From positions 1,579,502 to 1,643,501 of the forward strand of contig NZ_JMEX01000008.1 in NCBI RefSeq assembly GCF_000760735.1: a stretch of 64,000 nt of DNA, written 5' to 3'. The notes below the pieces were generated by a model that saw only the letters and a list, made by a program, of their open reading frames with translations, was not told where the DNA came from and did not search any database. Made by a program: the position numbers and the translations under genes. The stretch's first letter is position 1. Each line of letters opens with the position of its first letter. The DNA comes from Rhodococcoides fascians A44A. Lineage in GTDB: Bacteria > Actinomycetota > Actinomycetes > Mycobacteriales > Mycobacteriaceae. Positions 8,734 through 17,428 of this stretch are shown here, in pieces.

Positions 8734-10080
8734 GTGACTACAAATCCTCAGCCGGTCAGTTCGCCGGTCGACGGCAAGGCAGTTGTCAGGAAAGTGCGAA
8801 AGACGATCCTGCCGATTGTCTTTCTGCTTTATGCGTTCAACTACATGGATCGTTCATCGATCAGCTATGCCCAACTCACAATGGGCAGTGAGCTCGGCAT
8901 CGATGTGGCAACCTACGGTGCTATTGCGGCAATCTTCTTTCTGGCCTACGTGCTCTTGGAAGTTCCGAGCAATATCATCCTCGCTCGGGTCGGTGCGAGG
9001 GTTTGGCTGGCGCGTATTGCGATTACCTGGGGCTTGGTCACTGTTGCGACCGGATTCGTACACTCTGTTACTCAGCTGTACGTCGCACGAATATTGCTCG
9101 GGATCGCTGAAGCGGGGTTGTTCCCCGGTCTGATTCTGTTTCTGACATTTTGGTTCCTCAACCACGATCGTGGCCGCGCCATAGGTGTTATGGCGCTGGC
9201 AATGCCGTTTGCCCTCATCGTCGGTAGCCTCAGCGGTGGGCTTATTCTCGATCATGTCGATTGGTTCGGGCTCAGTTCGTGGCGCTGGATCTTCATCTTG
9301 CAAGGTTTGCCGCCGGTCCTGCTCGGAGTGTGGATATTGCTGACGTTGGCGGACCGTCCGAACAAGGCAAAGTGGCTCAATGCCGACGAGAAGAATTGGC
9401 TGGAGAATTCGATTGCGGACGAGTACGCGGCCATGCCGGAAGACGACCAGGACCACTCGAGCGAGCTCAAGACGCTGAAGAATCGCAAAGTTCTGTATCT
9501 CGGACTCATCAATGCTCTCGCAGGAGTTGCCACCTACGGAATGACGTTCTTCCTTCCGCAGGTCGTGTCCCAGCTGAATCCGGAATACTCACCCACCAGC
9601 ATCGGAATTTACGGAGCGATTCCGTACGTCTGCGGCGCCATCGTGATGTTGCTTTTGGTTCGGTATGCCGATATCAGCGGTCGACGAAAGCCAATTGTTC
9701 TGTTCTGCTTCGCCACTGCGATAGTAGGTCTTGTTACAACTGGTGTGTTCCGGGACTCGCCGCTGCTGGGGATGATTGGTTTGATACTTCTTGCATGCGG
9801 TGTCATCGGGAACATTCCGACATATTGGGCCCTGATCAGTGAGGTTCTGACCAAGCGTCAGGCCGTTGTCGGTATTGCAGTGATCAACTCGCTCGCCTCC
9901 GCGGGCGGATTTTTCGGACCGTTCCTCATCGGCAAGATAGCGACCCCCGGCGACATCATCGTCGGAATGAGCGTCCCGTTGGTTGCACTAACTCTGGCCT
10001 TCGTCTTATTGCTTTTCGTCAAGGTTCCGCAGCGAGACCCCCTGCGCATTAGCCGGATCGAGAAAGCGCAAAGAAGCTGA
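8734..10080 (+). CDS. MFS transporter, anion:cation symporter (ACS) type
   Basis: A 448-residue inner-membrane carrier with about 12 hydrophobic segments. Typical of the ACS family (tartrate, galactonate, phthalate and similar carboxylates) are YAFNYMDRSSISYAQ in the first segment and VGARVWLARIAITWGLV in the loop to segments 3-4. The R-RG-A-G-x-M-A motif HDRGRAIGVMALAMP follows. GTG 8734 lies behind GGAGG, so the frame opening at 8671 is probably too long. It likely imports the acid handled by the two upstream enzymes. The ligand is unknown. Confidence 0.85.
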   Translation: MTTNPQPVSSPVDGKAVVRKVRKTILPIVFLLYAFNYMDRSSISYAQLTMGSELGIDVATYGAIAAIFFLAYVLLEVPSNIILARVGARVWLARIAITWGLVTVATGFVHSVTQLYVARILLGIAEAGLFPGLILFLTFWFLNHDRGRAIGVMALAMPFALIVGSLSGGLILDHVDWFGLSSWRWIFILQGLPPVLLGVWILLTLADRPNKAKWLNADEKNWLENSIADEYAAMPEDDQDHSSELKTLKNRKVLYLGLINALAGVATYGMTFFLPQVVSQLNPEYSPTSIGIYGAIPYVCGAIVMLLLVRYADISGRRKPIVLFCFATAIVGLVTTGVFRDSPLLGMIGLILLACGVIGNIPTYWALISEVLTKRQAVVGIAVINSLASAGGFFGPFLIGKIATPGDIIVGMSVPLVALTLAFVLLLFVKVPQRDPLRISRIEKAQRS

Positions 10081-10114
10081 GTCGACAATTTAGAGATGCG
10101 TCTCCGATTCGACA

Positions 10115-10948
10115 TCAGTGCTTGGCACTCGCTCCCGCTCCCATTCTGCGGGAAAGGCTTTCGCAGGTCTGCACCAACAACATCCGAGCATGGTCCGGGT
10201 CTACATTCTCGGTTCCCGTCAGTCGGTGAATGAACGGGGTGGTCATTGCGGCCACGGCATTGCCTGTGAAGTCGAAGACAGGTGCAGAAATGTTGGTGAT
10301 ACCTTCGATTGTAAGCGACCTGCCTTGGCAGTAGCCTGCTCCCCGTACTTGGGCGAGATCTGCTAGAAACCTAGTGCGCTGGTCACTATCACCGGGCCCG
10401 GCAAGGGTAAGCAAAATCTCTAGGTCGGCGGGATCCATCTGCGAAGCGAGTACCCGACCGGACGCAGAGTTGTCGATCGGAATGAGCGCACCCAGTCGAA
10501 CGGTGTGCACGTTAGTATCGGGGCAATCGACCTGAGCGACGACGAGTAATTGACCAGAATGAAGGATGCAGAGGTGGATGCTCTGGCCGATACGATTGGC
10601 AAGCTTCTGCATCTCGCTCCCTGCAATTGCAGTGAGACGCTGAATGGTAGGGGTGCGGTGCGCCATTTCGAACAACTTTGTCGTCAGTCGGTATCTGTCG
10701 GCTTCATCGACCTGGACGTAGTCTCGCTCGCGTAGCACCATCAGAACTCGGAAGATCTCGGATGTCGTTCTCCCCAGTTGCTTACCGATTTCGGCCTGAG
10801 CAAGACCGTTTTCGGTGGAAGCGAGAAGCTCCAGAATGTCGAGGCCCTTCGCCAGCGCGGGCGCTCGGTACTTCTGATCCTGTGCTTCTGCGGTCAACGT
10901 CTTAGCCCATCTTTCGCGGTAGTCATCGTAACTGCCAAATAGTTTCAT
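10115..10948 (-). CDS. IclR-family transcriptional regulator
   Basis: A 277-residue DNA-binding regulator. The winged helix spans about residues 30-90 (KGLDILELLASTENGLAQAEIGKQLG, then TTSEIFRVLMVLRERDYV), and the effector-binding domain about 105-265, with the IclR features SGRVLAS and GYCQGRSLTIEGITNISAPVFD. It is convergent with the SDR/PrpD/MFS unit and divergent from the MHS carrier/ALDH/SDR unit, so either could be its target. A perfect palindrome covers the annotated start codon and a TTGACA lies just upstream, so the true start may be slightly downstream and the gene is probably autoregulated. Confidence 0.9.
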   Translation of the reverse strand: MKLFGSYDDYRERWAKTLTAEAQDQKYRAPALAKGLDILELLASTENGLAQAEIGKQLGRTTSEIFRVLMVLRERDYVQVDEADRYRLTTKLFEMAHRTPTIQRLTAIAGSEMQKLANRIGQSIHLCILHSGQLLVVAQVDCPDTNVHTVRLGALIPIDNSASGRVLASQMDPADLEILLTLAGPGDSDQRTRFLADLAQVRGAGYCQGRSLTIEGITNISAPVFDFTGNAVAAMTTPFIHRLTGTENVDPDHARMLLVQTCESLSRRMGAGASAKH

Positions 10949-10957
10949 ATATGAAAC
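10942..10957. promoter_or_regulatory. 16-bp perfect palindrome over the iclR-type start (operator)
   Basis: GTTTCATATATGAAAC reads the same on both strands and has the TTTCA...TGAAA form of operators bound by IclR-family proteins such as KdgR. It includes the annotated start codon of the regulator. TTGACA (minus strand, 10962-10967) is adjacent, so binding here would block transcription of the regulator's own gene. Confidence 0.65.
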
Positions 10958-11003
10958 ATCGTGTCAAGAAGAATCGAGGAGAGGCGTTGGCGATAGGAAG
11001 TGG

Positions 11004-11060
11004 CTATCCGGGTGTTCGGATGTCGGTATTGGACGCGGGTCCTGGGAGAGGGGTTAATGG
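11004..11060 (+). promoter_or_regulatory. shared 57-bp upstream element, copy C
   Basis: CTAT at 11004-11007, 19 bases, TATTGGAC at 11027-11034, 19 bases, TTAATGG at 11054-11060. This is exactly the geometry of copies D (20325-20381) and F (16374-16430), although most spacer bases differ. It lies in the divergent region between the IclR gene and the MHS carrier, about 127 bases before the carrier start. Confidence 0.65.
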
Positions 11061-11187
11061 GTCAGGGGAGTTGTGATCGAGGCAACATCAATACCGAAAT
11101 CGAGCAGCCATTCCGTATCGGGACCTCCTGGGCCCGGTCCACCGCAGCGACCGCCCGGCGACTCGATGAAGAGATTCGGAGAGTGAA

Positions 11188-12573
11188 GTGAACACAGATA
11201 GTCAACCGGAGTCGGCCGCTCCTATCCCGGCCGCGCGTATGCAGCCCAGAACGATGGAGACTCGCGCCGTCGTGAGTGGCACCCTAGGGTCTGCTCTGGA
11301 ATATTTCGATTTTGCCGTCTACGGCGCTCTCGCAGCAACACTGTTCCCGGCCTTGTTCTTTCACAGTCTGGGGTCCACTGGTGCGCTCCTGGCATCGTTC
11401 GCGACGTTCGGCGTCGGTTTCGTCGCACGACCGGTAGGCGCGGTGGTATTCGGCCATCTCGGCGATCGACATGGGCGGAAGCCCATCTTGTTCGCCACGC
11501 TGATTCTCATGGGCGGTTCGTCGATCCTGATCGGTTTTCTGCCGACGGGACAGGGGTTCGGCATTGCCGCTGTGCTCGTGGGTCTGAGGTTCGTTCAAGG
11601 ATTTTCGTTGGGCGGCGAAGCCATCGGAAACCAACTCATGACGATGGAACACGGCGACAAGAGCCGGCGAGGACTACTGGGCTCGTTCATCATAGTTGGC
11701 TCGCCGGTCAGTCAGGTACTCGCGAACCTCGCTTTGGTCGTTCTCAGTGCAACACTCAGCCAGGAGCAGTTCGAGTCGTGGGGTTGGCGCGTGCCGTTCC
11801 TCGGCAGCATCCTTATCGTCGTCGTAGCCGTCTTCATCAGAACGAAGCTCGAGGAAACCCCAGCGTTCGTAGTCAACAGTGCTGTCGAGCAAAGGATCGA
11901 GAAGTCTCGCGGTGCCGGACTGTCGGTGCTGAGGACGCATCCACGCAAGGTTTTCATGCTCACGCTGGCCTGGGGCGGCTCGTCACTCAGTTTCTACTTG
12001 ATCGCTGTGTACGGGCTGAGCTACCTTCCGAGTGAGACGGGGATGTCCTCGCAGACGGCGTTCGTGATCCTGATGATTGCCAACGGCGTATCCATCTTCT
12101 TCTCGATCGCCGGTGGATGGGTATGTGACCGCATCGGACGCAGGAAAGTCTTTTACATCGGACTCGCAAGCTGCTTCGCTGGAATTTTACTCTTCTTCAC
12201 CCTTGCCAGCGCGAACGGATTCGTGACAGGCCTGATAGTGACCTTGGTCTTGTGCTCGATTCAATTCCTCAGTGGCGCTCAGCCTGCATTGTTCGCGGAG
12301 CAGTTTCCGACCGAGGTGCGATTTTCAGGCGCTGCCATGTCACATACGTTTTCCAACTTGATCTTCTCTGCCCCGGCACCTTTCGTTGCAGCAGCTCTCG
12401 CTGCCGTAGGTGGCACCAGCTCGGTGATGGTGTTCACGCTGGCAGTGATTGTCGGCTCGGCATACGCGGTGTCCAATCTCGACGAGGGCCGTCACATCGA
12501 GCTGTCCGAATACACGACCGACCGAGTTGCCGCCACCGCGCACGGTACAGCCGGAGCTCGACCTGCGCCGTGA
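11188..12573 (+). CDS. MFS transporter, metabolite:H+ symporter (MHS) type
   Basis: A 461-residue carrier with 12 predicted membrane segments. The MHS hallmarks are SALEYFDFAVYGALAATLFPALFF in the first segment, the loop GHLGDRHGRKPILFATL, and the long helix-4 region RFVQGFSLGGEAIGNQLMTMEHGDKSRRGLLGS. This family takes up small organic acids and betaines (alpha-ketoglutarate, citrate, shikimate, proline). A GTG start fits a purine-rich stretch just upstream. The next gene begins 51 bases downstream. It is the first gene of a unit with an aldehyde dehydrogenase and an SDR, and is preceded by the shared element, so it probably imports that unit's substrate. Confidence 0.88.
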   Translation: MNTDSQPESAAPIPAARMQPRTMETRAVVSGTLGSALEYFDFAVYGALAATLFPALFFHSLGSTGALLASFATFGVGFVARPVGAVVFGHLGDRHGRKPILFATLILMGGSSILIGFLPTGQGFGIAAVLVGLRFVQGFSLGGEAIGNQLMTMEHGDKSRRGLLGSFIIVGSPVSQVLANLALVVLSATLSQEQFESWGWRVPFLGSILIVVVAVFIRTKLEETPAFVVNSAVEQRIEKSRGAGLSVLRTHPRKVFMLTLAWGGSSLSFYLIAVYGLSYLPSETGMSSQTAFVILMIANGVSIFFSIAGGWVCDRIGRRKVFYIGLASCFAGILLFFTLASANGFVTGLIVTLVLCSIQFLSGAQPALFAEQFPTEVRFSGAAMSHTFSNLIFSAPAPFVAAALAAVGGTSSVMVFTLAVIVGSAYAVSNLDEGRHIELSEYTTDRVAATAHGTAGARPAP

Positions 12574-12624
12574 CCGAATTCGCATGGCCAACTCTCGCAT
12601 GACAATAAAACGAAGGGATCGACT

Positions 12625-14106
12625 ATGAAGAAGTACCAGATGTTCGTCGACGGAGATTGGGTCGACCCCGACGGAGGGCAGTGGACCGACACCGTCGATC
12701 CCTATCGAGGGGAAGCGTGGGCGCAGATCCCTCTCGGTAATCAGAACGACGTCACACGGACGGTTTCGGCAGCCCGCCGCGCGATGACCGACGGACCGTG
12801 GTCGTCGATGTCGGCGTCGGCGCGCGGAAAGATCATGCGCCGTTTGGGAGATCTCGTACTCGCGAACGCCGATCACTTGGCGGCCGTCGAGGTTCGTGAC
12901 AACGGAAAGCTACTCGCTGAGGTTAACGGACAGTTGGCATCGCTTGCCGATGTTTGGTACTACTACGCCGGGTTGGCCGACAAAATTCAGGGATCGACAA
13001 TCCCCATCGAGAAGTCCGATTCGGTTGCCTTCACGTACCGAGAGCCGATCGGGGTTGTCGCAGCTCTCACCGCGTGGAATTCGCCACTGTGGTTTGCGGC
13101 GGTCAAGTGTGCACCGGCGCTGGCCGCCGGGTGCACCGTCATCGTGAAGCCGTCGGAGTTCGCTTCTGCCAGTACGTTGGAATTCGCCGAGCTGACCAGG
13201 CAGGCCGGGTTGCCTGCCGGTGTGTTCAATGTCGTGACAGGACTCGGCCCGGATGTCGGCTCGGCGCTCGTGGAACATCCCGATGTCGCGAAGATTACGT
13301 TCACTGGGTCCGATACGACCGGGGCCAGGGTCTACGAGAGCGCCGCTCGCACGATGAAGCGTGTGTCGCTCGAACTGGGCGGAAAATCACCGAACATCGT
13401 GTTCGAGGACGCGGATCTGGACAAGGCCGCGACAGGAGTGGTCTCGGGGATTTTCGGTGCCTCAGGGCAGATGTGTTCCGCCGGCTCGAGGCTGCTCGTC
13501 CACAGTTCCATCAAGGACGCGTTCACCGAGAAGTTGGTGGAGATTGCCCGCAGCATCCGACTCGGCGATCCGAACGATCCACTGACCAATGTGGGCCCCA
13601 TCGCTACGCCACCGCAGTATCGAAAAGTACTGGACTACATCGACATTGCGAACGCCGAGGGAGCTCGTTGCCTTCTCGGCGGTAAGCCGGCCAGTGGCGC
13701 TGATCTCACCGGTGGTCAGTTCATCGAGCCGACGATCTACACAGACGTCACCAACGACATGCGGATCGCGCAGGAGGAAGTGTTCGGCCCCATCCTTTCG
13801 ATCATCGAATTCGAGGACGAGAAGCACGCGATCGCCCTCGGTAATGACGTGGCGTATGGCCTTGTTGCAGGCGTGTGGACCGAAAACGTTGGACGCGCGC
13901 TACGAATGTCGAAGGCCCTCGACGTCGGGACCGTGTGGGTGAACACCTACCGTACGTACAGCTACATGGTTCCATTCGGCGGTACCAAACAGTCCGGTTT
14001 AGGTCGCGAACACGGAATAGAAGCCGTGGACGGATATCTCGATACCAAGAGCATTGTCATCTCCACCGATGACGGTGCGCCATCCAATGCTTTCGTGATG
14101 CGCTGA
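12625..14106 (+). CDS. NAD(P)-dependent aldehyde dehydrogenase
   Basis: A 493-residue aldehyde dehydrogenase that oxidises an aldehyde to the acid. Visible are the cofactor-binding TAWNSPLWFAAVKCAPALAAG (about 150-170), TFTGSDTTG (about 225), the catalytic Glu in SLELGGKSPN (about 250), the catalytic Cys in SGQMCSAGSR (about 287) and EEVFGPILS (about 385). There is a good ribosome binding site (AAGGGAT) before ATG. It is co-transcribed with the MHS carrier and the following SDR. Together they suggest stepwise oxidation of an alcohol or hydroxyacid through an aldehyde. The natural substrate is not identifiable. Confidence 0.92.
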   Translation: MKKYQMFVDGDWVDPDGGQWTDTVDPYRGEAWAQIPLGNQNDVTRTVSAARRAMTDGPWSSMSASARGKIMRRLGDLVLANADHLAAVEVRDNGKLLAEVNGQLASLADVWYYYAGLADKIQGSTIPIEKSDSVAFTYREPIGVVAALTAWNSPLWFAAVKCAPALAAGCTVIVKPSEFASASTLEFAELTRQAGLPAGVFNVVTGLGPDVGSALVEHPDVAKITFTGSDTTGARVYESAARTMKRVSLELGGKSPNIVFEDADLDKAATGVVSGIFGASGQMCSAGSRLLVHSSIKDAFTEKLVEIARSIRLGDPNDPLTNVGPIATPPQYRKVLDYIDIANAEGARCLLGGKPASGADLTGGQFIEPTIYTDVTNDMRIAQEEVFGPILSIIEFEDEKHAIALGNDVAYGLVAGVWTENVGRALRMSKALDVGTVWVNTYRTYSYMVPFGGTKQSGLGREHGIEAVDGYLDTKSIVISTDDGAPSNAFVMR

Positions 14107-14159
14107 GTCGGATCGTCGTTGGTTGCTGAGATCGGAAGACAGAGGAGAGGGACGGCATC

Positions 14160-14918
14160 ATGACGCCTTCGATAGGCATGGAAGCTCATTCGACGACCCC
14201 CGGGCAACGATTGCTCGGACGCAAAATAGTTGTGACCGGCGCAGCGTCGGGAATCGGCAAGTCGACTGCCCAGCTCTTCGCGAGCGAGGGTGCTTCGCTC
14301 GCGCTACTGGATCGTGACGAACGTGGCGTAATGCAGTCTGCCGAACTTACCGGTGGAACCGGTTACGCGGTCGATATCACCGACGAGGAGGCGGTTGGGT
14401 ACACGGTCGATCGAGCGGGCACTGCGCTGGGCGGCATAGACGGTGTAGTCAATGCCGCAGGAATTATGTTCCGCGGCCTGGCATCCGACGTCACGGCGGC
14501 GGACTGGCGGCACGTGCTGGAGGTCAATTTGACCGGTGCTTACATAGTTCTGCGTAGTTGTATCCCCTGGCTGCAGAAGGAGGAGACCGCGACAATCGTG
14601 AATATCGCGTCAGCGCAAGGCTTGCTACCCAATGCCCCCGGATACACCGCATACGCCGCCTCCAAGGGTGGAGTGTTAAACCTGACTCGCGTTCTCGCCG
14701 CCGAGCTGGCACCGACAGTGCGAGTCAACAGTGTGTGCCCCGGGATGGTGGACACCGCGATGGCAGACGGGCACCGAAACAACGTTGGGAACTATGCGCT
14801 GGGCCGTTTGGCTGAGCCGATCGAAATTGCTCGTTCGATTCTGTTCTTGACCAGCTCGGAATCTTCGTACGTCACAGGCTCAGCGCTCGCGACCGATGGA
14901 GGCCGGTCCTTCCACTGA
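14160..14918 (+). CDS. short-chain dehydrogenase/reductase (SDR)
   Basis: A 252-residue classical SDR with VVTGAASGIGKSTAQ near residue 24, VNAAG near 98, and the catalytic NIASAQG (Ser) with YTAYAASKGG near 145-168. PGMVDTAMA and the tail ALATDGG follow. AGGAGA precedes the ATG. It ends an operon with the carrier at 11188 and the aldehyde dehydrogenase at 12625, and probably supplies the alcohol-oxidation step. It faces a convergent MFS gene across a strong terminator. Confidence 0.9.
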   Translation: MTPSIGMEAHSTTPGQRLLGRKIVVTGAASGIGKSTAQLFASEGASLALLDRDERGVMQSAELTGGTGYAVDITDEEAVGYTVDRAGTALGGIDGVVNAAGIMFRGLASDVTAADWRHVLEVNLTGAYIVLRSCIPWLQKEETATIVNIASAQGLLPNAPGYTAYAASKGGVLNLTRVLAAELAPTVRVNSVCPGMVDTAMADGHRNNVGNYALGRLAEPIEIARSILFLTSSESSYVTGSALATDGGRSFH

Positions 14919-14944
14919 ACCGGCTACTGCCAAGCGCATCGGAA

Positions 14945-16183
14945 CTATCTGGGGCTGGTCGACTCATCGACCAGCCCCAGATCGCTCGATGTGACTGCGG
15001 TTCGGCGCCTGTGACGCACGCAGACCACGCACAACACCGCGATGTCGACGGTAATGAGTATCGATGCGATCATGGCGACAGCAGGCGTCTGGCCGAGCCC
15101 GTAAGCAAGAGGTGCCAGGACGGCACCCGTCGAACCACCCGCAAAGACGGCGACCATGAACATGGTGTTGGCTCGCGCCTCGTACTGCTCGTTTGCGGAG
15201 AGCACCCTCGTCTGGTTTGCTGCCTGCAGCGATTGGTTGCAGGCAGTTACGACGAACAGTGATACCGCGAACAACGCGATGTGATCGGAATCGAGTGCGA
15301 CGGATATGCAGGCGCACAACAAGATCGGCAGGCTCACTGCGATCACCCCAAGGGATCCGAATCGGTCGATAGCCGGGCCGAAAAGTGGGGTTATCACAAC
15401 CGCTGAAAGGCCGACCAATCCGAAGAGTCCCGCGGACGCAACCGACCAGCCGTGGGTCTCCGACGTCAGATGTATCACGCTGACAGTCCAGAACATGTTG
15501 AACGTCGCGAATGCGAAGAACTGTATGAACGAGGATTCGACGAGTTCGGGACTACGTGTGGTGAGCCTCAAAGTATCGGCCAGAAGCACGCGGTACTTAC
15601 TGCCCGGTGCGGGAGTTACCCACTTCACCTGCAGAATTCGTCGAGTAAGCGGAATGGTGCAGAGGATCGTCGCGGCGAAAACAGCAACGACGAGCCTCCA
15701 TCCGATCGAGTCGACAAGCAGACCGGCAATGATTCGGCCACCGAAGACCCCGATCAGAAGAGCGCCGACCATGGTCCCGGTAGCCCGGGACCGTTTGTCC
15801 TCCGGAGCCAATTTGCCCACCACCGGAATGAGGACCTGCGCAATATTGGCCACCAGCCCAACTGTGAAGAAGCTGATCGCTAGCGCAACGACATTGGGCA
15901 CCACCGCGGACACTGCTAATGCCACGCCGAGCGCGGCCGACTGAATCGTGATGTGTCGACGCGGATGTACTCGGTCGGCAAGTGGAACGAACAGGAATAT
16001 TCCGATTGCGTAGCCGATTTGGACCGCGGTCGCCACTGCACCGGTGACCAACGGTGAGATACCGAACGACGCCGCCATGGCGGTCAATAGCGCCTGTGGC
16101 AGATAGATGATGCTCACTGCAATGGAAGCCGAAGCCGCAAGAATCAGCAGACGGATGGTCCAGGTTCGTTCTCGCGATGCCAA
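14945..16183 (-). CDS. MFS transporter, DHA1/NepI-AraJ-like
   Basis: A 412-residue carrier with 12 hydrophobic segments. It has the drug:H+ antiporter-1 type N-terminus (YLPQALLTAMAASFGISPLVTGAV), the loop PLADRVHPRRH and the motif QVLIPVVGKLAPEDKRSRATG of the NepI/AraJ branch. These usually export small metabolites or nucleosides rather than import nutrients. It is convergent with the neighbouring SDR operon and has no obvious partner. Its last codons fall within the shared terminator hairpin. An exporter for an intermediate of the surrounding pathways is plausible but not shown. Confidence 0.82.
   Translation of the reverse strand: MASRERTWTIRLLILAASASIAVSIIYLPQALLTAMAASFGISPLVTGAVATAVQIGYAIGIFLFVPLADRVHPRRHITIQSAALGVALAVSAVVPNVVALAISFFTVGLVANIAQVLIPVVGKLAPEDKRSRATGTMVGALLIGVFGGRIIAGLLVDSIGWRLVVAVFAATILCTIPLTRRILQVKWVTPAPGSKYRVLLADTLRLTTRSPELVESSFIQFFAFATFNMFWTVSVIHLTSETHGWSVASAGLFGLVGLSAVVITPLFGPAIDRFGSLGVIAVSLPILLCACISVALDSDHIALFAVSLFVVTACNQSLQAANQTRVLSANEQYEARANTMFMVAVFAGGSTGAVLAPLAYGLGQTPAVAMIASILITVDIAVLCVVCVRHRRRTAVTSSDLGLVDESTSPR
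14947..14982. terminator. bidirectional terminator hairpin
   Basis: A perfect 16-bp inverted repeat (left arm 14947-14962, right arm 14967-14982) with a four-base CTCA loop and GC-rich arms. It lies between the convergent SDR and MFS genes and overlaps the last codons of the latter. There is no long T run. Confidence 0.8.
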
Positions 16184-16707
16184 TGCCGATCCTTGCTGTG
16201 GGCGTCGAATACTCGTCGGTGAGGCGCATCAGGGGAGTGCGCCCATTCCAGACTGTCGACTCCACTCTACGTTGATCGGCACATATTCTGGTACGCGGGG
16301 GAATTGGGCGATCACGCTCGTTCGGCCGACGTGAGCCGCGTGGTTACGCACATCGCGGGTCCATAGAGGGAGGCTATATGGCTGATCACAAACCGATATT
16401 GGACATGGAATTGTGCATGCCTGTTAATGGTATGTGACCCGAAAGGACTTTCAGGGGAGGGAATGGTCGGATCGCGCTCGAGCGCCGATCGGGCTGACTC
16501 CCTGCGACCACCCTTCGCCGCGGACCTGCCGTTTCGTGAGCGCGTCGACCGTCAGCCGGCTCGTGTTGTGACCAATTCACGGCCGTGCCACTGCGTCATG
16601 CAAATTGATTACGCGTCGCGATCTGCGGACGTAGCCGTTCGCCCCAATGAACCGTTCGCCGAACACGCTCTGATTCACAATCCGGTGCCACCTAGAAAGA
16701 GGATATC
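16184..16707. other. 524-base intergenic region with regulatory element
   Basis: This lies between the minus-strand MFS gene and the plus-strand racemase operon. The only structure I can support is element copy F (16374-16430). About 275 bases lie between that element and the racemase start, so the operon may have a long leader. The open frame in this leader (from 16427) shows no family motif. Confidence 0.45.
16374..16430 (+). promoter_or_regulatory. shared 57-bp upstream element, copy F
   Basis: CTAT at 16374-16377, 19 bases, TATTGGAC at 16397-16404, 19 bases, TTAATGG at 16424-16430. The inner dyad is weaker here (TGATCA). It precedes the racemase/kinase/aldolase operon and has exactly the spacing of copies C and D. 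Confidence 0.65.
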
Positions 16708-17385
16708 GTGACAAAGAAGATTGCAATTCTCCATACGAGCTTCGTTTTCGTCTCCGTCGAGCCTGTGATCAACGACTTGATCGCCGAGTTGATTCCCGAT
16801 GCAGAGGTGATGCATTTCGTGGACTCCGATGTTCTGGCCACAGTCGTTCGCGAACAGGGAATCTCTCGGAAGAGTGAGGAACGGATGACCCGTCTTGCCC
16901 AGGCTGCGGAGGCCGCAGGTGCCGACATCATCTTTTCCGCGTGCTCCTCGCTCGGCCCGGCGTTGGATGTTGCCGCGCAGAACGTCAACACCCCCGTAGT
17001 TAAGATCGACGAGGCAATGGCACTCCAAGCCGCCAGCGACGGTCGACGGATCGGCGTTCTGGCAACGGTGCCGACCACTCTGGGCCCTACGTCCGATCTG
17101 ATCGAAAAGAAGGCAGTCGAGATCGGCCGCGAGGTGGAAATCCAGCAGCGGTTGTGTGAGGGTGCGTTCGCGGTTCTGATGGCCGGAGACCGCGAAAAGC
17201 ATGACGCACTGATTATCGAGCAGGCGACGAACCTCGCCGAAACGGTCGACCTGATCGTTCTGGCGCAAGCTTCGATGAACCGCCTCGCCGAGGTGTTGCA
17301 GGAGAAAACTGGGGTTACTGTGTTGTCCAGTCCGCGCATGGGTGTCGGTTACCTGGCTGAACGCGTCTCCGCAGTGGCCGTCTGA
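16708..17385 (+). CDS. Asp/Glu-racemase superfamily protein (one catalytic Cys)
   Basis: A 225-residue member of the Asp/Glu/hydantoin racemase superfamily. The first nucleophile position is kept (IIFSACSSLGPALDVAA, about residues 70-87). The position of the second Cys reads LIVLAQASMNRLAE, that is Gln or Ala instead of Cys. One-Cys members include arylmalonate decarboxylase, so decarboxylation or isomerisation is as likely as racemisation. GTG start behind AGAAAGAGGA. It is the first gene of an operon with the DUF1537 kinase and a class II aldolase, so it probably acts on an acid sugar or its oxidised form. The exact reaction is unknown. Confidence 0.8.
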   Translation: MTKKIAILHTSFVFVSVEPVINDLIAELIPDAEVMHFVDSDVLATVVREQGISRKSEERMTRLAQAAEAAGADIIFSACSSLGPALDVAAQNVNTPVVKIDEAMALQAASDGRRIGVLATVPTTLGPTSDLIEKKAVEIGREVEIQQRLCEGAFAVLMAGDREKHDALIIEQATNLAETVDLIVLAQASMNRLAEVLQEKTGVTVLSSPRMGVGYLAERVSAVAV

Positions 17386-17428
17386 CAGATCCGAGTTTGT
17401 CTACCTCGAAACCGAACTAGCCGTCACA

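Noticed and set aside
11004..11060. shared element as the IclR operator
   Set aside because: It lies in the IclR divergent region, but its asymmetric three-block form does not match the GTTTCA...TGAAAC palindrome. The IclR protein may still bind it, but the sequence does not show it.
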